Source: NVTR01 sp036479015
GTDB lineage: Bacteria > Pseudomonadota > Alphaproteobacteria > Rhodobacterales > Rhodobacteraceae
Assembly: GCA_036479015.1 (NCBI GenBank)
Contig: JAZGFB010000006.1
Location: forward strand, 1 to 64,000
Length of the DNA stretch: 64,000 nt
Direction: 5' to 3'
The translations under genes and the position numbers were made by a program. The notes beneath the pieces are model-generated. The model was given only the letters and a program-made list of their open reading frames with translations, had not been told where the DNA came from and searched no databases. Positions 7,188-16,109 of the stretch are shown here, piece after piece (the first letter of the stretch is position 1; every line of letters starts with the position of its first letter).

Positions 7188-8321
7188 CTATCGTGGCGTT
7201 GGATTGGTGCCCGCCTTATAGGCGGACCAATCGGTGATTTCTGGGTAATACATGGCGCGCCATTTGCGCACCCTTGGGTTCATCATGCGAAACCAGATGG
7301 GCGGCACCAGGGCGGCGGCGAACATCAAGGGGTAGCTAAAGGGTTGCAACGGCGCATCGGCGGCGGTGTAGTTTTGCAGCAAGGGGTATCTGCGGGCCGG
7401 TTTGGCATGGTGATCGGAATGGCGTTGCAGGTTAATGAACAGCCAATTGGAAACCCGGTTCGCCGAATTCCAGGAATGGCGCGGCATGACGGGTTCATAT
7501 TTGCCGCCCCCCAGATGTTTGCGCGTCAGCCCGTAATGTTCGATATAGTTGATAATTTCCAGGTGCCAGATCGCCACCAGCGCTTGAAACACAAACAGCC
7601 CCAGCCCCAGCCACCCGGCCACAAGCACCGACAGCAACACAAAGCCAGCTTGCAGCCCCAGATAGCGCCAGAATGGGTTACTGGCATCCCACCAGACCAG
7701 CCCCTTACGGCCCAGCATGCGCTGTTCGGCGCGAAATGCGGACAGCAGTGATTGGCGCAGAACCCGGGGGAAAGCGGCGTGAAAATTTTCGTTGTAGCGC
7801 GCTGTTACCGGGTCGCGCGGGGTGCCCACATAGCGGTGGTGCACCAGCAGGTGTTCAGAGCGGTAATGTGAATACAGAACCATCGCCATCAGCAGGTCTG
7901 CCAGCCAGCGTTCAAAGGGGCTTTGTTGGTGGAGCAATTCATGGGCATAAACGATGCCGACAACACCGGACAGCTGGCCAACGGCAAAAAACAACAGCAG
8001 TTTTTCGCCCCCCGACAGGTGGTCGGCACTGGCGGCGTAGCGGATGGTTCCAAACACCAGCAGAAATTGCAGCGGAAACCAGATCAGGGTGATCAGCCGG
8101 TGCCAGAACAACCTGTTATCTGGGGTTTCGGGGTCAGTATTTTGCAAATTGTCACCGGACAGGATGTCTAGAAAGGACAAGCCACCCAAGATTGTGATCA
8201 CCGGCAACAGCAATGTCCAACCGCCGTTTGTGGCGCCGATCAGCACAATCGGGATCAGCAAGAGTGAGACCCAAAAAGGCAGCGCACCTTTGAAATTGGA
8301 AAATATGACTGGCGTGCCCAT
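7188..8321 (-). CDS. alkB: Alkane 1-monooxygenase (AlkB family)
   Basis: An integral-membrane diiron enzyme that hydroxylates the terminal carbon of medium-chain alkanes. The 377-residue protein has about six hydrophobic segments and all His boxes: HELLH, HLLVHHRYVG, NYIEHYG and LQRHSDHH. The ATG at 8321 has AGGAA five bases upstream; the frame opens 18 codons earlier without support. No rubredoxin or rubredoxin reductase is next to it, so electrons must come from elsewhere. It sits 50 bases downstream of mutY, same strand. A xylene or fatty-acid hydroxylase is possible, but the spacing of His boxes favours AlkB. It is not the AlkB DNA dioxygenase. Confidence 0.88.
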   Translation of the reverse strand: MGTPVIFSNFKGALPFWVSLLLIPIVLIGATNGGWTLLLPVITILGGLSFLDILSGDNLQNTDPETPDNRLFWHRLITLIWFPLQFLLVFGTIRYAASADHLSGGEKLLLFFAVGQLSGVVGIVYAHELLHQQSPFERWLADLLMAMVLYSHYRSEHLLVHHRYVGTPRDPVTARYNENFHAAFPRVLRQSLLSAFRAEQRMLGRKGLVWWDASNPFWRYLGLQAGFVLLSVLVAGWLGLGLFVFQALVAIWHLEIINYIEHYGLTRKHLGGGKYEPVMPRHSWNSANRVSNWLFINLQRHSDHHAKPARRYPLLQNYTAADAPLQPFSYPLMFAAALVPPIWFRMMNPRVRKWRAMYYPEITDWSAYKAGTNPTPR

Positions 8322-8371
8322 GGGGTTTCCTGGATTGGTTGTGGGGATATTAGGGGTGAAAGGCCCTGGGC

Positions 8372-9430
8372 TCAATTCATTTGCAGCATGGGCAGGGCGG
8401 CGTCATAGGCTTTGCGCATAACGGTTGGCAAATCTGAGCGTTGAAATTCTGGGGCGGGGACAAAGTTGCCCTGTAGGGGGCGGGTCTGGTGTGACACCTG
8501 TGCCGTTTGAACGCTGAGCTGCAGGTGAAAATGCGTGAATGTGTGTTTTACAACGCTGTTCAGGGTGTGCCAGTCGGCATTTATGGGGGGGCTGGTCTGT
8601 GGTGATGTGCCCCAGTCGGAACCGGGCCAGCCCAACATGCCGCCCAGTAACCCCTTAGGCGGGCGGCGTTCTAATAGCCATGCGCCATCTGAGCGGCGGG
8701 CAACATAGATAATGCCAAACCGGGTTGGTTTGGCGGGTTTGATCGGTTTGCGTGGCAATTCTGTTTGGATGCCCTGTGCGCGGGCTTGGCAATTTTGGGC
8801 AACCGGGCAGGTGGGGCATTGGGGCGTGCGCGGGGTGCAGATAGTGGCCCCAAGATCCATGATCGCCTGGGCATAATCGCCGCAGCGATTGGGGGGCGTC
8901 AGGGATTGCGCCAGTTCGCGTATGCGTGGGCGGGTCAGGTTTAGGGTGTCTTGCAGTGCAAAATACCGGCTGAGCACCCGTTCGACATTGCCGTCAACCA
9001 CTGGGTCACGCGCGCCATGGGCGATGGCGGCAATGGCGGCGGCGGTATAGGGGCCGATGCCGGGCAGTTTGAGCAATGCGTCATAGGTCTGGGGGAACTG
9101 GCCGCCATGTTCGCCCGCGATAAGGTGGGCGCATTTCACCATGTTGCGGGCGCGCGCGTAATAGCCAAGACCGGCCCATTGGGCCATGACATCGGCGTCA
9201 CTGGCGCGTGCAAGGGCGCCAACCGTTGGCCAGCGGTTGGTGAACCGGTTGAAATAGTCTTTTACCACAACAACAGTGGTCTGTTGCAGCATTATTTCGG
9301 ACAGCCAGACGCGGTAGGGATCGGGGCGGTCACCGGCGGCAATCTGCCCAGGGCCAATGCGCCATGGCAGGTCGCGGGCATTGCTGTCATACCAGCCCAG
9401 TAACGCGTCTGCGAAACCCAATTCACGCAA
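8372..9430 (-). CDS. mutY: A/G-specific adenine glycosylase
   Basis: Removes adenine mispaired with 8-oxoguanine or guanine. The 352-residue protein has the HhH-GPD core with LPWR near the N-terminus, the catalytic Glu in SEIMLQQT, the helix-hairpin-helix LPGIGPYTAAAI, the catalytic Asp in VDGNVERV, and the iron-sulfur ligands in a C-X6-C-X2-C-X5-C pattern. The C-terminal NUDIX-like domain (LLERRPPKGLLGGMLGWPG) recognises the oxidised base. The only reasonable start is a TTG at 9430 with AGGG about ten bases upstream. It is divergent from the DUF721 gene; 78 bases between them must hold both promoters. Confidence 0.94.
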   Translation of the reverse strand: MRELGFADALLGWYDSNARDLPWRIGPGQIAAGDRPDPYRVWLSEIMLQQTTVVVVKDYFNRFTNRWPTVGALARASDADVMAQWAGLGYYARARNMVKCAHLIAGEHGGQFPQTYDALLKLPGIGPYTAAAIAAIAHGARDPVVDGNVERVLSRYFALQDTLNLTRPRIRELAQSLTPPNRCGDYAQAIMDLGATICTPRTPQCPTCPVAQNCQARAQGIQTELPRKPIKPAKPTRFGIIYVARRSDGAWLLERRPPKGLLGGMLGWPGSDWGTSPQTSPPINADWHTLNSVVKHTFTHFHLQLSVQTAQVSHQTRPLQGNFVPAPEFQRSDLPTVMRKAYDAALPMLQMN

Positions 9431-9508
9431 TCGTCAAACCCTATCTTTTCTTTTGGCTGGCACGCCCGCCGATTGTCTTTAAAATGGCCCGATAAACAAG
9501 GCAAAGCA

Positions 9509-10045
9509 ATGGTCAAATCGCCCCGGAAAACCAATTTCAAACGCCGCCGCGGCTTTGAAAAAACCGCGAGCCTGGTGCAGGGACAAATTCGCAAAGCTGG
9601 CGAAAGCCGGGGTTTTGCGGTGTCGCGGTTGCTGACCCATTGGGCCGATATTGTTGGTGCGGAAACCGCCCGCACGGCAGTGCCGCTGAAGGTCAGCTAT
9701 GGCCGGGGCGCTATTGGCTCTACCCTGACTATACTGACATCAGGTGCCCAGGCGCCGATGCTACAGGCGGAACTGCCCAAAATTCAGCAACGGGTAAACG
9801 CGGTTTATGGCTATGCTGCCATTTCCAAGATCAGGATCACCCAGACCGCGCCCACGGGGTTTAGCGAGGGCCGCATTGCCTTTGAACCTGCGCCAAAGCA
9901 AGCGCCAGCGCCGCCCGATCAGGCCGTTGTCGCAAAAGCCCGGCAAACGGCGCATGGCATTAGTGACGCATCTTTGCGTCAGGCGCTTGAAATGTTGGCA
10001 GAAAATGTCATATCAAAAAACAAACAGAATGAGGTGTATAAATGA
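9509..10045 (+). CDS. DUF721 (DciA-like) protein
   Basis: A basic 178-residue protein with a DUF721-type domain over roughly residues 15-110 (the HWADIVGAETARTAVPLKV region is typical). DUF721 includes DciA, which in many bacteria loads the replicative helicase DnaB. The C-terminal half is Pro/Ala-rich linker plus a short helix. The ATG at 9509 follows AAGG; twelve extra codons upstream lack support. Its stop overlaps the start of the DsbA-like gene by four bases (ATGA), so they are translated together. Whether this copy serves as the helicase loader is not shown by the sequence. Confidence 0.78.
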   Translation: MVKSPRKTNFKRRRGFEKTASLVQGQIRKAGESRGFAVSRLLTHWADIVGAETARTAVPLKVSYGRGAIGSTLTILTSGAQAPMLQAELPKIQQRVNAVYGYAAISKIRITQTAPTGFSEGRIAFEPAPKQAPAPPDQAVVAKARQTAHGISDASLRQALEMLAENVISKNKQNEVYK

Positions 10046-10692
10046 ACCGTATTGTTGTCCTGGCCATTGCCGCCGTCGCCGTTGTCGGTGGCTATGCTTA
10101 TTGGTCTTCAACCAACAGCAGCACGCCTGCTATTGCCGCTGCGCAGGATGCCAGCATTGACACGTCCATCGTTCAGGAAATGTCCATGGGCAACCCGGAC
10201 GCCAAGGTGACGGTGACCGAATATGCGTCATTCACTTGCCCCCATTGCCGCAGTTTTCACGCCTCTGTTCTGAAAGACATAAAGCGCGACTATATCGACA
10301 CCGGTTTGATCAATTTCGTCTACCGCGAAGTGTATTTTGATAAGTTCGGCTTGTGGGGCGGTATCGTTGCCCGCTGCGGCGGACCCGATCGGTATTTTGG
10401 CATTGCCAACCTGCTATATGAGCAGCAATCAGACTGGATTGGCGATGGGGAACCAGGCGCCATTGCCGCCCGTCTGCGCACCATTGGTAAAACTGCCGGG
10501 TTGTCAGACGCCGAGCTGAACGCCTGCTTTAACGATGGCGACAAGGCCAAGGCCTTGGTTGCGGTGTATCAGCAGAACGCCGAGGCAGACGGCATCAACA
10601 CTACGCCGTCGTTTTTGATTAACGGTGAAAAGTTCAGCAACATGAACTACGCCGATTTTTCCGCCGCAATTGACGCCAAACTGGCCGAGTAA
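10042..10692 (+). CDS. DsbA-family thiol-disulfide oxidoreductase
   Basis: A periplasmic thioredoxin-fold enzyme of 216 residues. An N-terminal hydrophobic segment (residues 4-20) acts as signal or anchor. The active site is CPHC at residues 66-69 within FTCPHCRSFH. An inserted helical domain contains two further cysteines (the RCGG and NACF regions), and a cis-Pro motif TTPSF near 190 completes the fold. This resembles the DsbA/DsbG-like thioredoxin_4 group found after DUF721 genes in Rhodobacterales. Disulfide formation in exported proteins is the likely role; no DsbB is nearby. Confidence 0.85.
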   Translation: MNRIVVLAIAAVAVVGGYAYWSSTNSSTPAIAAAQDASIDTSIVQEMSMGNPDAKVTVTEYASFTCPHCRSFHASVLKDIKRDYIDTGLINFVYREVYFDKFGLWGGIVARCGGPDRYFGIANLLYEQQSDWIGDGEPGAIAARLRTIGKTAGLSDAELNACFNDGDKAKALVAVYQQNAEADGINTTPSFLINGEKFSNMNYADFSAAIDAKLAE

Positions 10693-10693
10693 C

Positions 10694-11698
10694 CTATCCG
10701 GCACTGATCAACCCAAGCGCAGCCAACCGGCGGTCAATTTCTGACCAGTCGGTCAGCTGCAGGCGCACGGGCAGGGTCAGAACCTTGGCACGGTAGGCTT
10801 TGGGCAGGCGGGCGGCGTCTTTTTCGGTGGTGACCAATTGGGCGTTTAGGGTCGCGGCCTCATGTTCCAGGCGTTTTAGCATTACGTCGCTTAGGGGTTG
10901 ATGGTCATCCAGTGCTTTGGTGCGGACAACTTTTGCCCCCAGCCTGCGCAGGGTGTCGAAAAATTTGTCCGGGTGCCCAATGCCAGCAAATGCCAGAACC
11001 TTAACATCGGCCCAGTCCATGCCGGTTTCTAATGGGACCAGTTGGCCCCGGCAGTGGGGCAGGGTGATGTGATCGGACCAGTTGGCATCAAAGACATCCT
11101 GGTCGCCCGCACCCCCGATGGACAGCAAGATATCACAGCGTCCCAATCCGACTGCCACAGGTTCACGCAACGGGCCCGCCGGGATGACACGGCCATTGCC
11201 AAAGCCGCGCCTGGCATCCACCACTATGATCGACAGATCCTTTTGCACGGATGGGTTTTGAAACCCGTCATCCAGTAGGATCACCTCGGCCCCTGCGGTT
11301 TGGGCAGCGCGTACACCTGCCGCGCGGTCACGGGCGACCCAGGTGGGGGTAAAGGCGGCCAGCAGCAGGGGTTCATCGCCGGTATCGCGGGCACTGTGGC
11401 GGACCTCGTCAACCTGAACCGGGCCAGACAGCGCACCGCCATAGCCGCGCGACACGATGTGAACCGTCAGGCCGTGGCCCTGCAGCCTAAGTGAAAGGGC
11501 GATTGTCGCCGGGGTTTTGCCGGTGCCGCCAATATTCAGATTGCCGATGCAGATCACCGGGACGCGGGCGGTGATGTCTGGCTTTTTGGACAACCGCCGG
11601 GCTGTTGCCGCGGCGTAAATGGCGGCCAGCGGGGCAAGTAGCCGCGCCTGCCAGCCCGGTGCGCAGGCAGGATTGTTCCAGTAATTTGGCGGCCTCAT
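10694..11698 (-). CDS. lpxK: Tetraacyldisaccharide 4'-kinase
   Basis: Phosphorylates the 4' position of the lipid A precursor at the inner membrane. The 334-residue protein has an N-terminal membrane-associating helix (about 18-35), Walker A GNLNIGGTGKTP near residue 53, the family residues VSRGYGG, and the DDGFQNPS motif near 145. Its ATG overlaps the waaA-like stop (ATGA), so both are co-translated. It converges on the DsbA-like gene with one base between stops. Confidence 0.94.
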   Translation of the reverse strand: MRPPNYWNNPACAPGWQARLLAPLAAIYAAATARRLSKKPDITARVPVICIGNLNIGGTGKTPATIALSLRLQGHGLTVHIVSRGYGGALSGPVQVDEVRHSARDTGDEPLLLAAFTPTWVARDRAAGVRAAQTAGAEVILLDDGFQNPSVQKDLSIIVVDARRGFGNGRVIPAGPLREPVAVGLGRCDILLSIGGAGDQDVFDANWSDHITLPHCRGQLVPLETGMDWADVKVLAFAGIGHPDKFFDTLRRLGAKVVRTKALDDHQPLSDVMLKRLEHEAATLNAQLVTTEKDAARLPKAYRAKVLTLPVRLQLTDWSEIDRRLAALGLISAG

Positions 11699-12927
11699 GG
11701 GGCGGCTTTGCTTTGGGCCATTGCCTGGCCCAATATTTCACTGGTTTGTTCCATGACCTCGGCCCCGGCGGTGGTGATCTGCCAGCCAGCATGGGCCATG
11801 ATCGCGGCCCGGTCAGGGGCCAATAGCCCCTCAACCGCATGGGCAAGTTCGCCCATATGGGCCACCGGGCGCGACGCACCGGCCCGCATAAGGCGTTGAA
11901 ACGCCACGGTATGGGGCGACAGTTTCGGACCGTGCAAAACCACAGAGCCAAGGGCGGCCGCATCCAGCGGGTTTGGCCCGGAGCGGGAATTCCCTGCCAA
12001 TGTTTGGCCAATGAACGTCACAGGTGCCAGCCGAAACCACAGGCCCAACTCATCCTGAGTGTCGGCAAGATATATCGGGTCAGATTTGGTGGGTTCTTCA
12101 TCCAAGCTGCGCCGGGCAAACGGCAGCCCGGCCTGATCCAGGGCATCGGCAAATGTGTCGGCATCCGCCATGTTGGCAGGTGATATGATCAACAGCAAAC
12201 GGTGTGAGCGGCGCAGGGTTTGTTGATGGGCTGCCAGCACTGAACCCAGTTCTTCCAGGTCAATTTCTGCGGCAAACCAAACCGGGCGCGTGGCCATGAG
12301 TTCCGCCAGGGCGCTCCATTCGGCATCAATACAGGGCAGTGGGTTTACGCCCTGTTCTAACACGCCTGTGGTTTGGACTGTGTCGCTGCGTGCCCCTGCG
12401 GAAATGAGCGCCAGTGTCGTTGCCTCATCACCGCTTAGGATGGTGCTGTATTTGCGCAGGGTGCGCCGGTTCAACCCCGGCAGCAAAAGCCAGGGTCGTG
12501 CGGCGTCAATGGCAGCACCAGTGTCCAGCAACACCATAGGAATGTTGCGTTGTTTGGCCTGTTCGCTCAGGGCGGGAAATAATTGCCCTGTTGCCCAGAC
12601 CATAATATCCGGTTTCCAGTGTTCCAGAAAATCAGCCATTGCTGGGCGGGTGTCCAGGGGCAGGTTTGCCACAAAGCATTGTTCAGGCGGGTCATCTGCA
12701 AAACCGTCCTGGGGTGTCAGTAGGAACCACAGATCCGCGTCGGCGTCGGCCAGATTGTTTATCAGGTCTAAAATGACACCGGTATCATCCTGGCGTGGGG
12801 CGTGCAGCCAGATCAGCCGCCCTTTGGGGCGCAGTGGCGCGCCATCATCTGGTGCGGCGGCGGCGTCCCCACGTGCCAAAACCGGGCCAAGAAAATGGTA
12901 AAGTGCAAGGGAGGGGGAAAAGCCCAT
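11695..12927 (-). CDS. waaA: Kdo transferase-like glycosyltransferase (WaaA family)
   Basis: WaaA adds 3-deoxy-manno-octulosonate to lipid IVA. This 410-residue protein keeps the two-Rossmann layout and the family motif near residues 313-333 (GNSRSGPNPLDAAALGSVVL), followed by HGPKLSPHT, equivalent to the usual GGHNPLEPA and FGP elements. The N-terminal half is poorly conserved, and the N-terminal membrane helix is weaker than in E. coli. Gene order with lpxK supports the role. Bifunctional or monofunctional activity cannot be told. It follows the DUF4170 gene by 12 bases. Confidence 0.83.
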   Translation of the reverse strand: MGFSPSLALYHFLGPVLARGDAAAAPDDGAPLRPKGRLIWLHAPRQDDTGVILDLINNLADADADLWFLLTPQDGFADDPPEQCFVANLPLDTRPAMADFLEHWKPDIMVWATGQLFPALSEQAKQRNIPMVLLDTGAAIDAARPWLLLPGLNRRTLRKYSTILSGDEATTLALISAGARSDTVQTTGVLEQGVNPLPCIDAEWSALAELMATRPVWFAAEIDLEELGSVLAAHQQTLRRSHRLLLIISPANMADADTFADALDQAGLPFARRSLDEEPTKSDPIYLADTQDELGLWFRLAPVTFIGQTLAGNSRSGPNPLDAAALGSVVLHGPKLSPHTVAFQRLMRAGASRPVAHMGELAHAVEGLLAPDRAAIMAHAGWQITTAGAEVMEQTSEILGQAMAQSKAAP

Positions 12928-12939
12928 TGTCAGCGTGCA

Positions 12940-13185
12940 CTAGCTGTCAAGTTCTTCAGTCGATGATGTCTCGGCATCTTCGTCACGCAGCCGGTGCAGG
13001 TGGGCAATGAAATAGCGCATATGGGCATTGTCCACAGTGCGCTGGGCCTCGGATTTCCAGGCGCTATAGGCGGTGGCATAGTCCGGGAAAATGCCAACCA
13101 CATGGATGTCATTCACATCCTTAAAGGCGCTTTTGGTTGGGTCGATCAGTTCTCCTCCGAAAACCAGATGTAGGCGTTGTGTCAT
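12940..13185 (-). CDS. DUF4170 protein
   Basis: A small 81-residue soluble protein beginning MTQRLHLVFGGELIDP; the GIFPDYATAYSAWKSEAQRTVD segment (about 32-53) is the conserved core of this alphaproteobacterial family. The C-terminal tail is acidic. The ATG at 13185 has an excellent GGAGGA ribosome site. It lies inside the pmbA-phosphatase-waaA-lpxK run, an arrangement typical of Rhodobacterales, but its biochemical role is unknown. Confidence 0.82.
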   Translation of the reverse strand: MTQRLHLVFGGELIDPTKSAFKDVNDIHVVGIFPDYATAYSAWKSEAQRTVDNAHMRYFIAHLHRLRDEDAETSSTEELDS

Positions 13186-13243
13186 TGTTCCTCCGGGGGC
13201 GGTGATTTCTGTTGCCGCTAAATTACGCCAAAGGCGCATGGCG

Positions 13244-14038
13244 TCAAGCCGGGGTTGCAGGTGGCGGGGCCAGTCTGGCCTGTAATTTCCGATGAATGTG
13301 GGGGGTGGCGGCAATAATGCCGGGCAGGGAGGGGGTCGGGTTGTTAAATGTCAGCGCGTCGCCCGCGCGGGTGCTGACCTGTGCCCCGGCTTGTACTGCG
13401 ATCAATGTACCGGCGGCAACGTCCCATTCCCAGGTGTCGCGCAGGCTGAGCATGGCGTCAAAGCGGCCCTGGGCCACCAGCGCCATACGGTAGGCCAATG
13501 ATGGGCGAAATTCACGTTTCAGGGGCGGCGGGTCGCCCTGCCAATGGGCCGCGTCCAGGTTGGATTTGGCCCCAAGCACCGTGGCGCCGTTAAGGGATGT
13601 TGTTGCCGAATGGCGGATCGGTGCACCGTTTAGGCAGGCTGGGCCGCCCTGATGGGCGTGGTACATCCGGTCCAACATAGGGACGAACACCACCCCGGCG
13701 ATGATTTCACCGTTTTCAGCGATGGCCAGCGAATGGGCCCAGGTCTTTTCCCCGGCGATGAACGATCGTGTGCCATCGATCGGGTCAATGATGAACACCC
13801 GGTCGCACGACAGCCGGGCGGTGCTGTCTTCGGATTCTTCAGACAGCCAGCCATAATCGGGCCGGGCTGCGCGCAGGGTCTCCTGCAACATGGCGTTCAC
13901 CGCCAGATCAGCCTGGGTGACCGGGCCGGTGCCGTCGGGTTTTTCCCAGACCTCGGGGGAGTGTTGCCAAAATGAGCGGGCGATATCACCGGCCTTGCGG
14001 GCCGCGTCGATCAGCAGGGTTAGGTCATTCCCCGGCAA
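13244..14038 (-). CDS. Inositol monophosphatase-family phosphatase (CysQ-like)
   Basis: A Mg-dependent phosphatase of about 264 residues. Metal-binding motifs are present in order: the Glu pair in WLSEESED, IIDPIDGTRSF, and WEWDVAAGTLI. The family covers inositol monophosphatase and 3'(2'),5'-bisphosphate nucleotidase (CysQ); the ADLAVNAMLQ region and gene context fit either. No ATG is available near the homology start. The TTG at 14038 gives a 14-base overlap with pmbA and has GGGG upstream; longer forms would run far into pmbA. Probably co-transcribed with pmbA. Confidence 0.85.
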   Translation of the reverse strand: MPGNDLTLLIDAARKAGDIARSFWQHSPEVWEKPDGTGPVTQADLAVNAMLQETLRAARPDYGWLSEESEDSTARLSCDRVFIIDPIDGTRSFIAGEKTWAHSLAIAENGEIIAGVVFVPMLDRMYHAHQGGPACLNGAPIRHSATTSLNGATVLGAKSNLDAAHWQGDPPPLKREFRPSLAYRMALVAQGRFDAMLSLRDTWEWDVAAGTLIAVQAGAQVSTRAGDALTFNNPTPSLPGIIAATPHIHRKLQARLAPPPATPA

Positions 14039-15371
14039 GGGTAAGCCCCTGAACCAGCAGGGATGGTACCACGCGGGACAGGTGGGCGCGCCCGTCATTG
14101 GCCGGGGTCAGCGTCATCAGCATGTCGCGCAGGTTTCCGGCAATGGTACATTCGTTCACCGGATAGGTGATCTCGCCGTTTTCAACCCAGAACCCGGATG
14201 CGCCGCGGGAATAGTCGCCGGTGGTGGCGTTGATCGAGGAACCAATCATTGAGGTCACCAACAGCCCGGTGCCCATATCGCGGATCAGGTCATCGCGGCT
14301 GGCACTGCCCTGGGTCAGGGCGATATTGCCTGCCGATGGGGATGGTGGCGCGCTGGTGCCACGGCTGGCATTGGCGGTGGACTGCATGCCCAATTGGCGG
14401 GCAGTGGACAGGTCAAGCGTCCAGCCGGTGAGCACGCCGTTTTCAACGACGCTGCGTTTGGTGGTGGCCAGGCCTTCACCGTCAAACGGGCGAGATGACG
14501 TGACACGTGGACGGTGCGGGTCTTCGATGATGGACAGGGTGTCGGGCAACACCTGCTTCCCCAACAGATCGCGCGCCCAGGAGGAGCCGCGCACGATTGA
14601 TCCGCCGTTGATCGCCGACATAAGATGCCCGATCAGCGACGATGCCACCCGTTCGTCAAACAGCACCGGAAACGCGCCGGTCTTGGGTTTGCGCGCACCT
14701 GCACGGGCGATGGTGCGTTCACCGGCAAGCCGGCCGATGTCTTCCGGGCTGGGCAGATCGCTTTGAAATATACGCTGTTCGGCGTAATAATCGCGCTCCA
14801 TTTGGGTGCCGGTACCGGTGATGGCGACGCAATGTAATGCCCGGTGGGTGCGGGTATAGCCGCCGGAAAATCCGTTGCTTGTGGCCAGGTGAATGCGGTG
14901 GCGACCATAGCCGCCCGATGCCGCCTGAACCGTTGCCACCCCGTCCACTGCTAGGGCTGCTGCCTCGGCGCGTTTGGCATCTTCTTCCAGGGCTGCGGGG
15001 GTTGGCTCATTGGTGGGGTCGGCCATTCCCAGCGCGTCCAGATCCCAGCCTTGTGCCAGTTGGTCGGTGTCAGCCAGGCCTATGTTTGGGTCTTCGGGCG
15101 CCTCGCGCGCCATGGCGACAGCGCGCTGGGCCATGGTTGTTATAGTGTCCGCGCCGGTGTCGGATGCTGACACGCAGGCCTGACGTTTGCCAAGTATGAC
15201 CCGCAACCCGATATCAATACCTTCCGCGCGTTCCGCATGTTCCAGCTTGCCTGCCAGCACATCAATGGACAGTGACGTGCCGTCAACGGCCATCGCGTCG
15301 GCCCCGTCGGCACCGGCGGCCTTGGCGGCGGCAAGCAGGGATTGGGTAAGATCAGCAAGCGGTTGGGACAT
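14025..15371 (-). CDS. pmbA: PmbA/TldE-family metalloprotease subunit
   Basis: With TldD this protein forms a cytoplasmic peptidase that trims peptides such as ribosomal peptide precursors and unfolded proteins. The 448-residue sequence has the N-terminal alpha/beta domain (GLRVILGKRQACVSAS region), the DYYAEQRIF stretch, the C-terminal beta barrel with SFARDLLG-like and GASGFWVENGEITYPV motifs. The HEXXXH zinc motif belongs to TldD and is absent, as expected. TldD itself is not in the window. First gene of the run to lpxK. Confidence 0.92.
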   Translation of the reverse strand: MSQPLADLTQSLLAAAKAAGADGADAMAVDGTSLSIDVLAGKLEHAERAEGIDIGLRVILGKRQACVSASDTGADTITTMAQRAVAMAREAPEDPNIGLADTDQLAQGWDLDALGMADPTNEPTPAALEEDAKRAEAAALAVDGVATVQAASGGYGRHRIHLATSNGFSGGYTRTHRALHCVAITGTGTQMERDYYAEQRIFQSDLPSPEDIGRLAGERTIARAGARKPKTGAFPVLFDERVASSLIGHLMSAINGGSIVRGSSWARDLLGKQVLPDTLSIIEDPHRPRVTSSRPFDGEGLATTKRSVVENGVLTGWTLDLSTARQLGMQSTANASRGTSAPPSPSAGNIALTQGSASRDDLIRDMGTGLLVTSMIGSSINATTGDYSRGASGFWVENGEITYPVNECTIAGNLRDMLMTLTPANDGRAHLSRVVPSLLVQGLTLAGE

Positions 15372-15460
15372 GGGGGCGGCCTTGGGGTTATTGCGTCCCT
15401 AGACAGGTAGTTTGCACATGGGGCCGCCGCAAGTCGTTAGGTTGGTTTTCGGGCCATGGG

Positions 15461-15751
15461 CTAGACGGCCACAAAGGGCTGAATTGCCGAGACATCAACC
15501 TTTTGGGATGCAAGCGACATGTCATAATTGGTTTGCATATTCATCCAATAGGCCGGTGTGGTGCCAAAGGCACGGGCCAGCCGCAATGCGGTGTCGGGCG
15601 TCATGCTGGTAACACCTTTAATAAGCCGCTCAATCCGGGTGCGCGGAACATTCAGGTGGCGTGCAAAGGCAATCGCGCCCATTTCCAGCGGGTCAAGGTA
15701 CAGCTGTTTTAGAACCTTGCCGGGGTGCATGGGCTTGCTAAGCAGGGTCAT
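15461..15751 (-). CDS. higA: HigA-family antitoxin
   Basis: A 96-residue XRE-type antitoxin. The helix-turn-helix covers about residues 20-72 (GAIAFARHLNVPRTRIERLI then TPDTALRLARAFGTTPAYWMNMQ, the VapI/HigA signature). It follows its toxin gene by 11 bases, the reversed toxin-first order of higBA loci. The ATG at 15751 is preceded by AAAGGAAA. It should neutralise HigB and bind the operator upstream of the toxin gene. Confidence 0.92.
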   Translation of the reverse strand: MTLLSKPMHPGKVLKQLYLDPLEMGAIAFARHLNVPRTRIERLIKGVTSMTPDTALRLARAFGTTPAYWMNMQTNYDMSLASQKVDVSAIQPFVAV

Positions 15752-15762
15752 CGTGTTTCCTT

Positions 15763-16044
15763 TCAATGGTAGTCAACAATTTCAACAAAGGTGGGACCGC
15801 TGGCGGTCCAGACAAAGCAGATACGCCATTGCCGATTTATTCGAACGGAGTGTTGCCCGCCCCTATTTCCGGCCAGTTTTTCCAGATGGTTACCCGGTGG
15901 AAACCGCAAGTCTTCAACGGTAACTGCTGCATCAAGTGCGGTAAGAATGGCCGTTGTTCGTTTTACCAGGTCATTTGGGAAACCTTTGCCATACTTGCCC
16001 TGTACGGCATCAGCGGCACGTTTGCCCCGGGTGCTTTGAATCAT
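15763..16044 (-). CDS. higB: HigB-family mRNA interferase toxin
   Basis: A RelE-superfamily ribonuclease toxin of 93 residues. The conserved parts are the N-terminal basic helix (RGKRAADAV), LRFPPGNHLEKLAGNRGGQHSV and the final RINRQWRICFVW with the basic residues that form the active site, ending in VEIVDYH. I choose the Met at 16044; the earlier Met at 16059 lies inside the operator and -10 area. Short leader or leaderless translation is therefore likely. Toxin and antitoxin form one unit. Confidence 0.92.
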   Translation of the reverse strand: MIQSTRGKRAADAVQGKYGKGFPNDLVKRTTAILTALDAAVTVEDLRFPPGNHLEKLAGNRGGQHSVRINRQWRICFVWTASGPTFVEIVDYH

Positions 16045-16052
16045 ATGGGTTA

Positions 16053-16088
16053 GTATCATGATCTGATACGCGTGTCAAGGTATGATAC
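16053..16088 (-). promoter_or_regulatory. higBA promoter and operator
   Basis: GTATCA (16053-16058) and TGATAC (16064-16069) form a perfect inverted repeat with a five-base spacer. Another TGATAC is at 16083-16088. On the minus strand a consensus -35 TTGACA (16078-16073) lies between them, and the inverted repeat covers the expected -10. Binding of HigA here would block transcription. Confidence 0.65.
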
Positions 16089-16109
16089 ATGTGGTTAGGG
16101 GAGTTAGCC

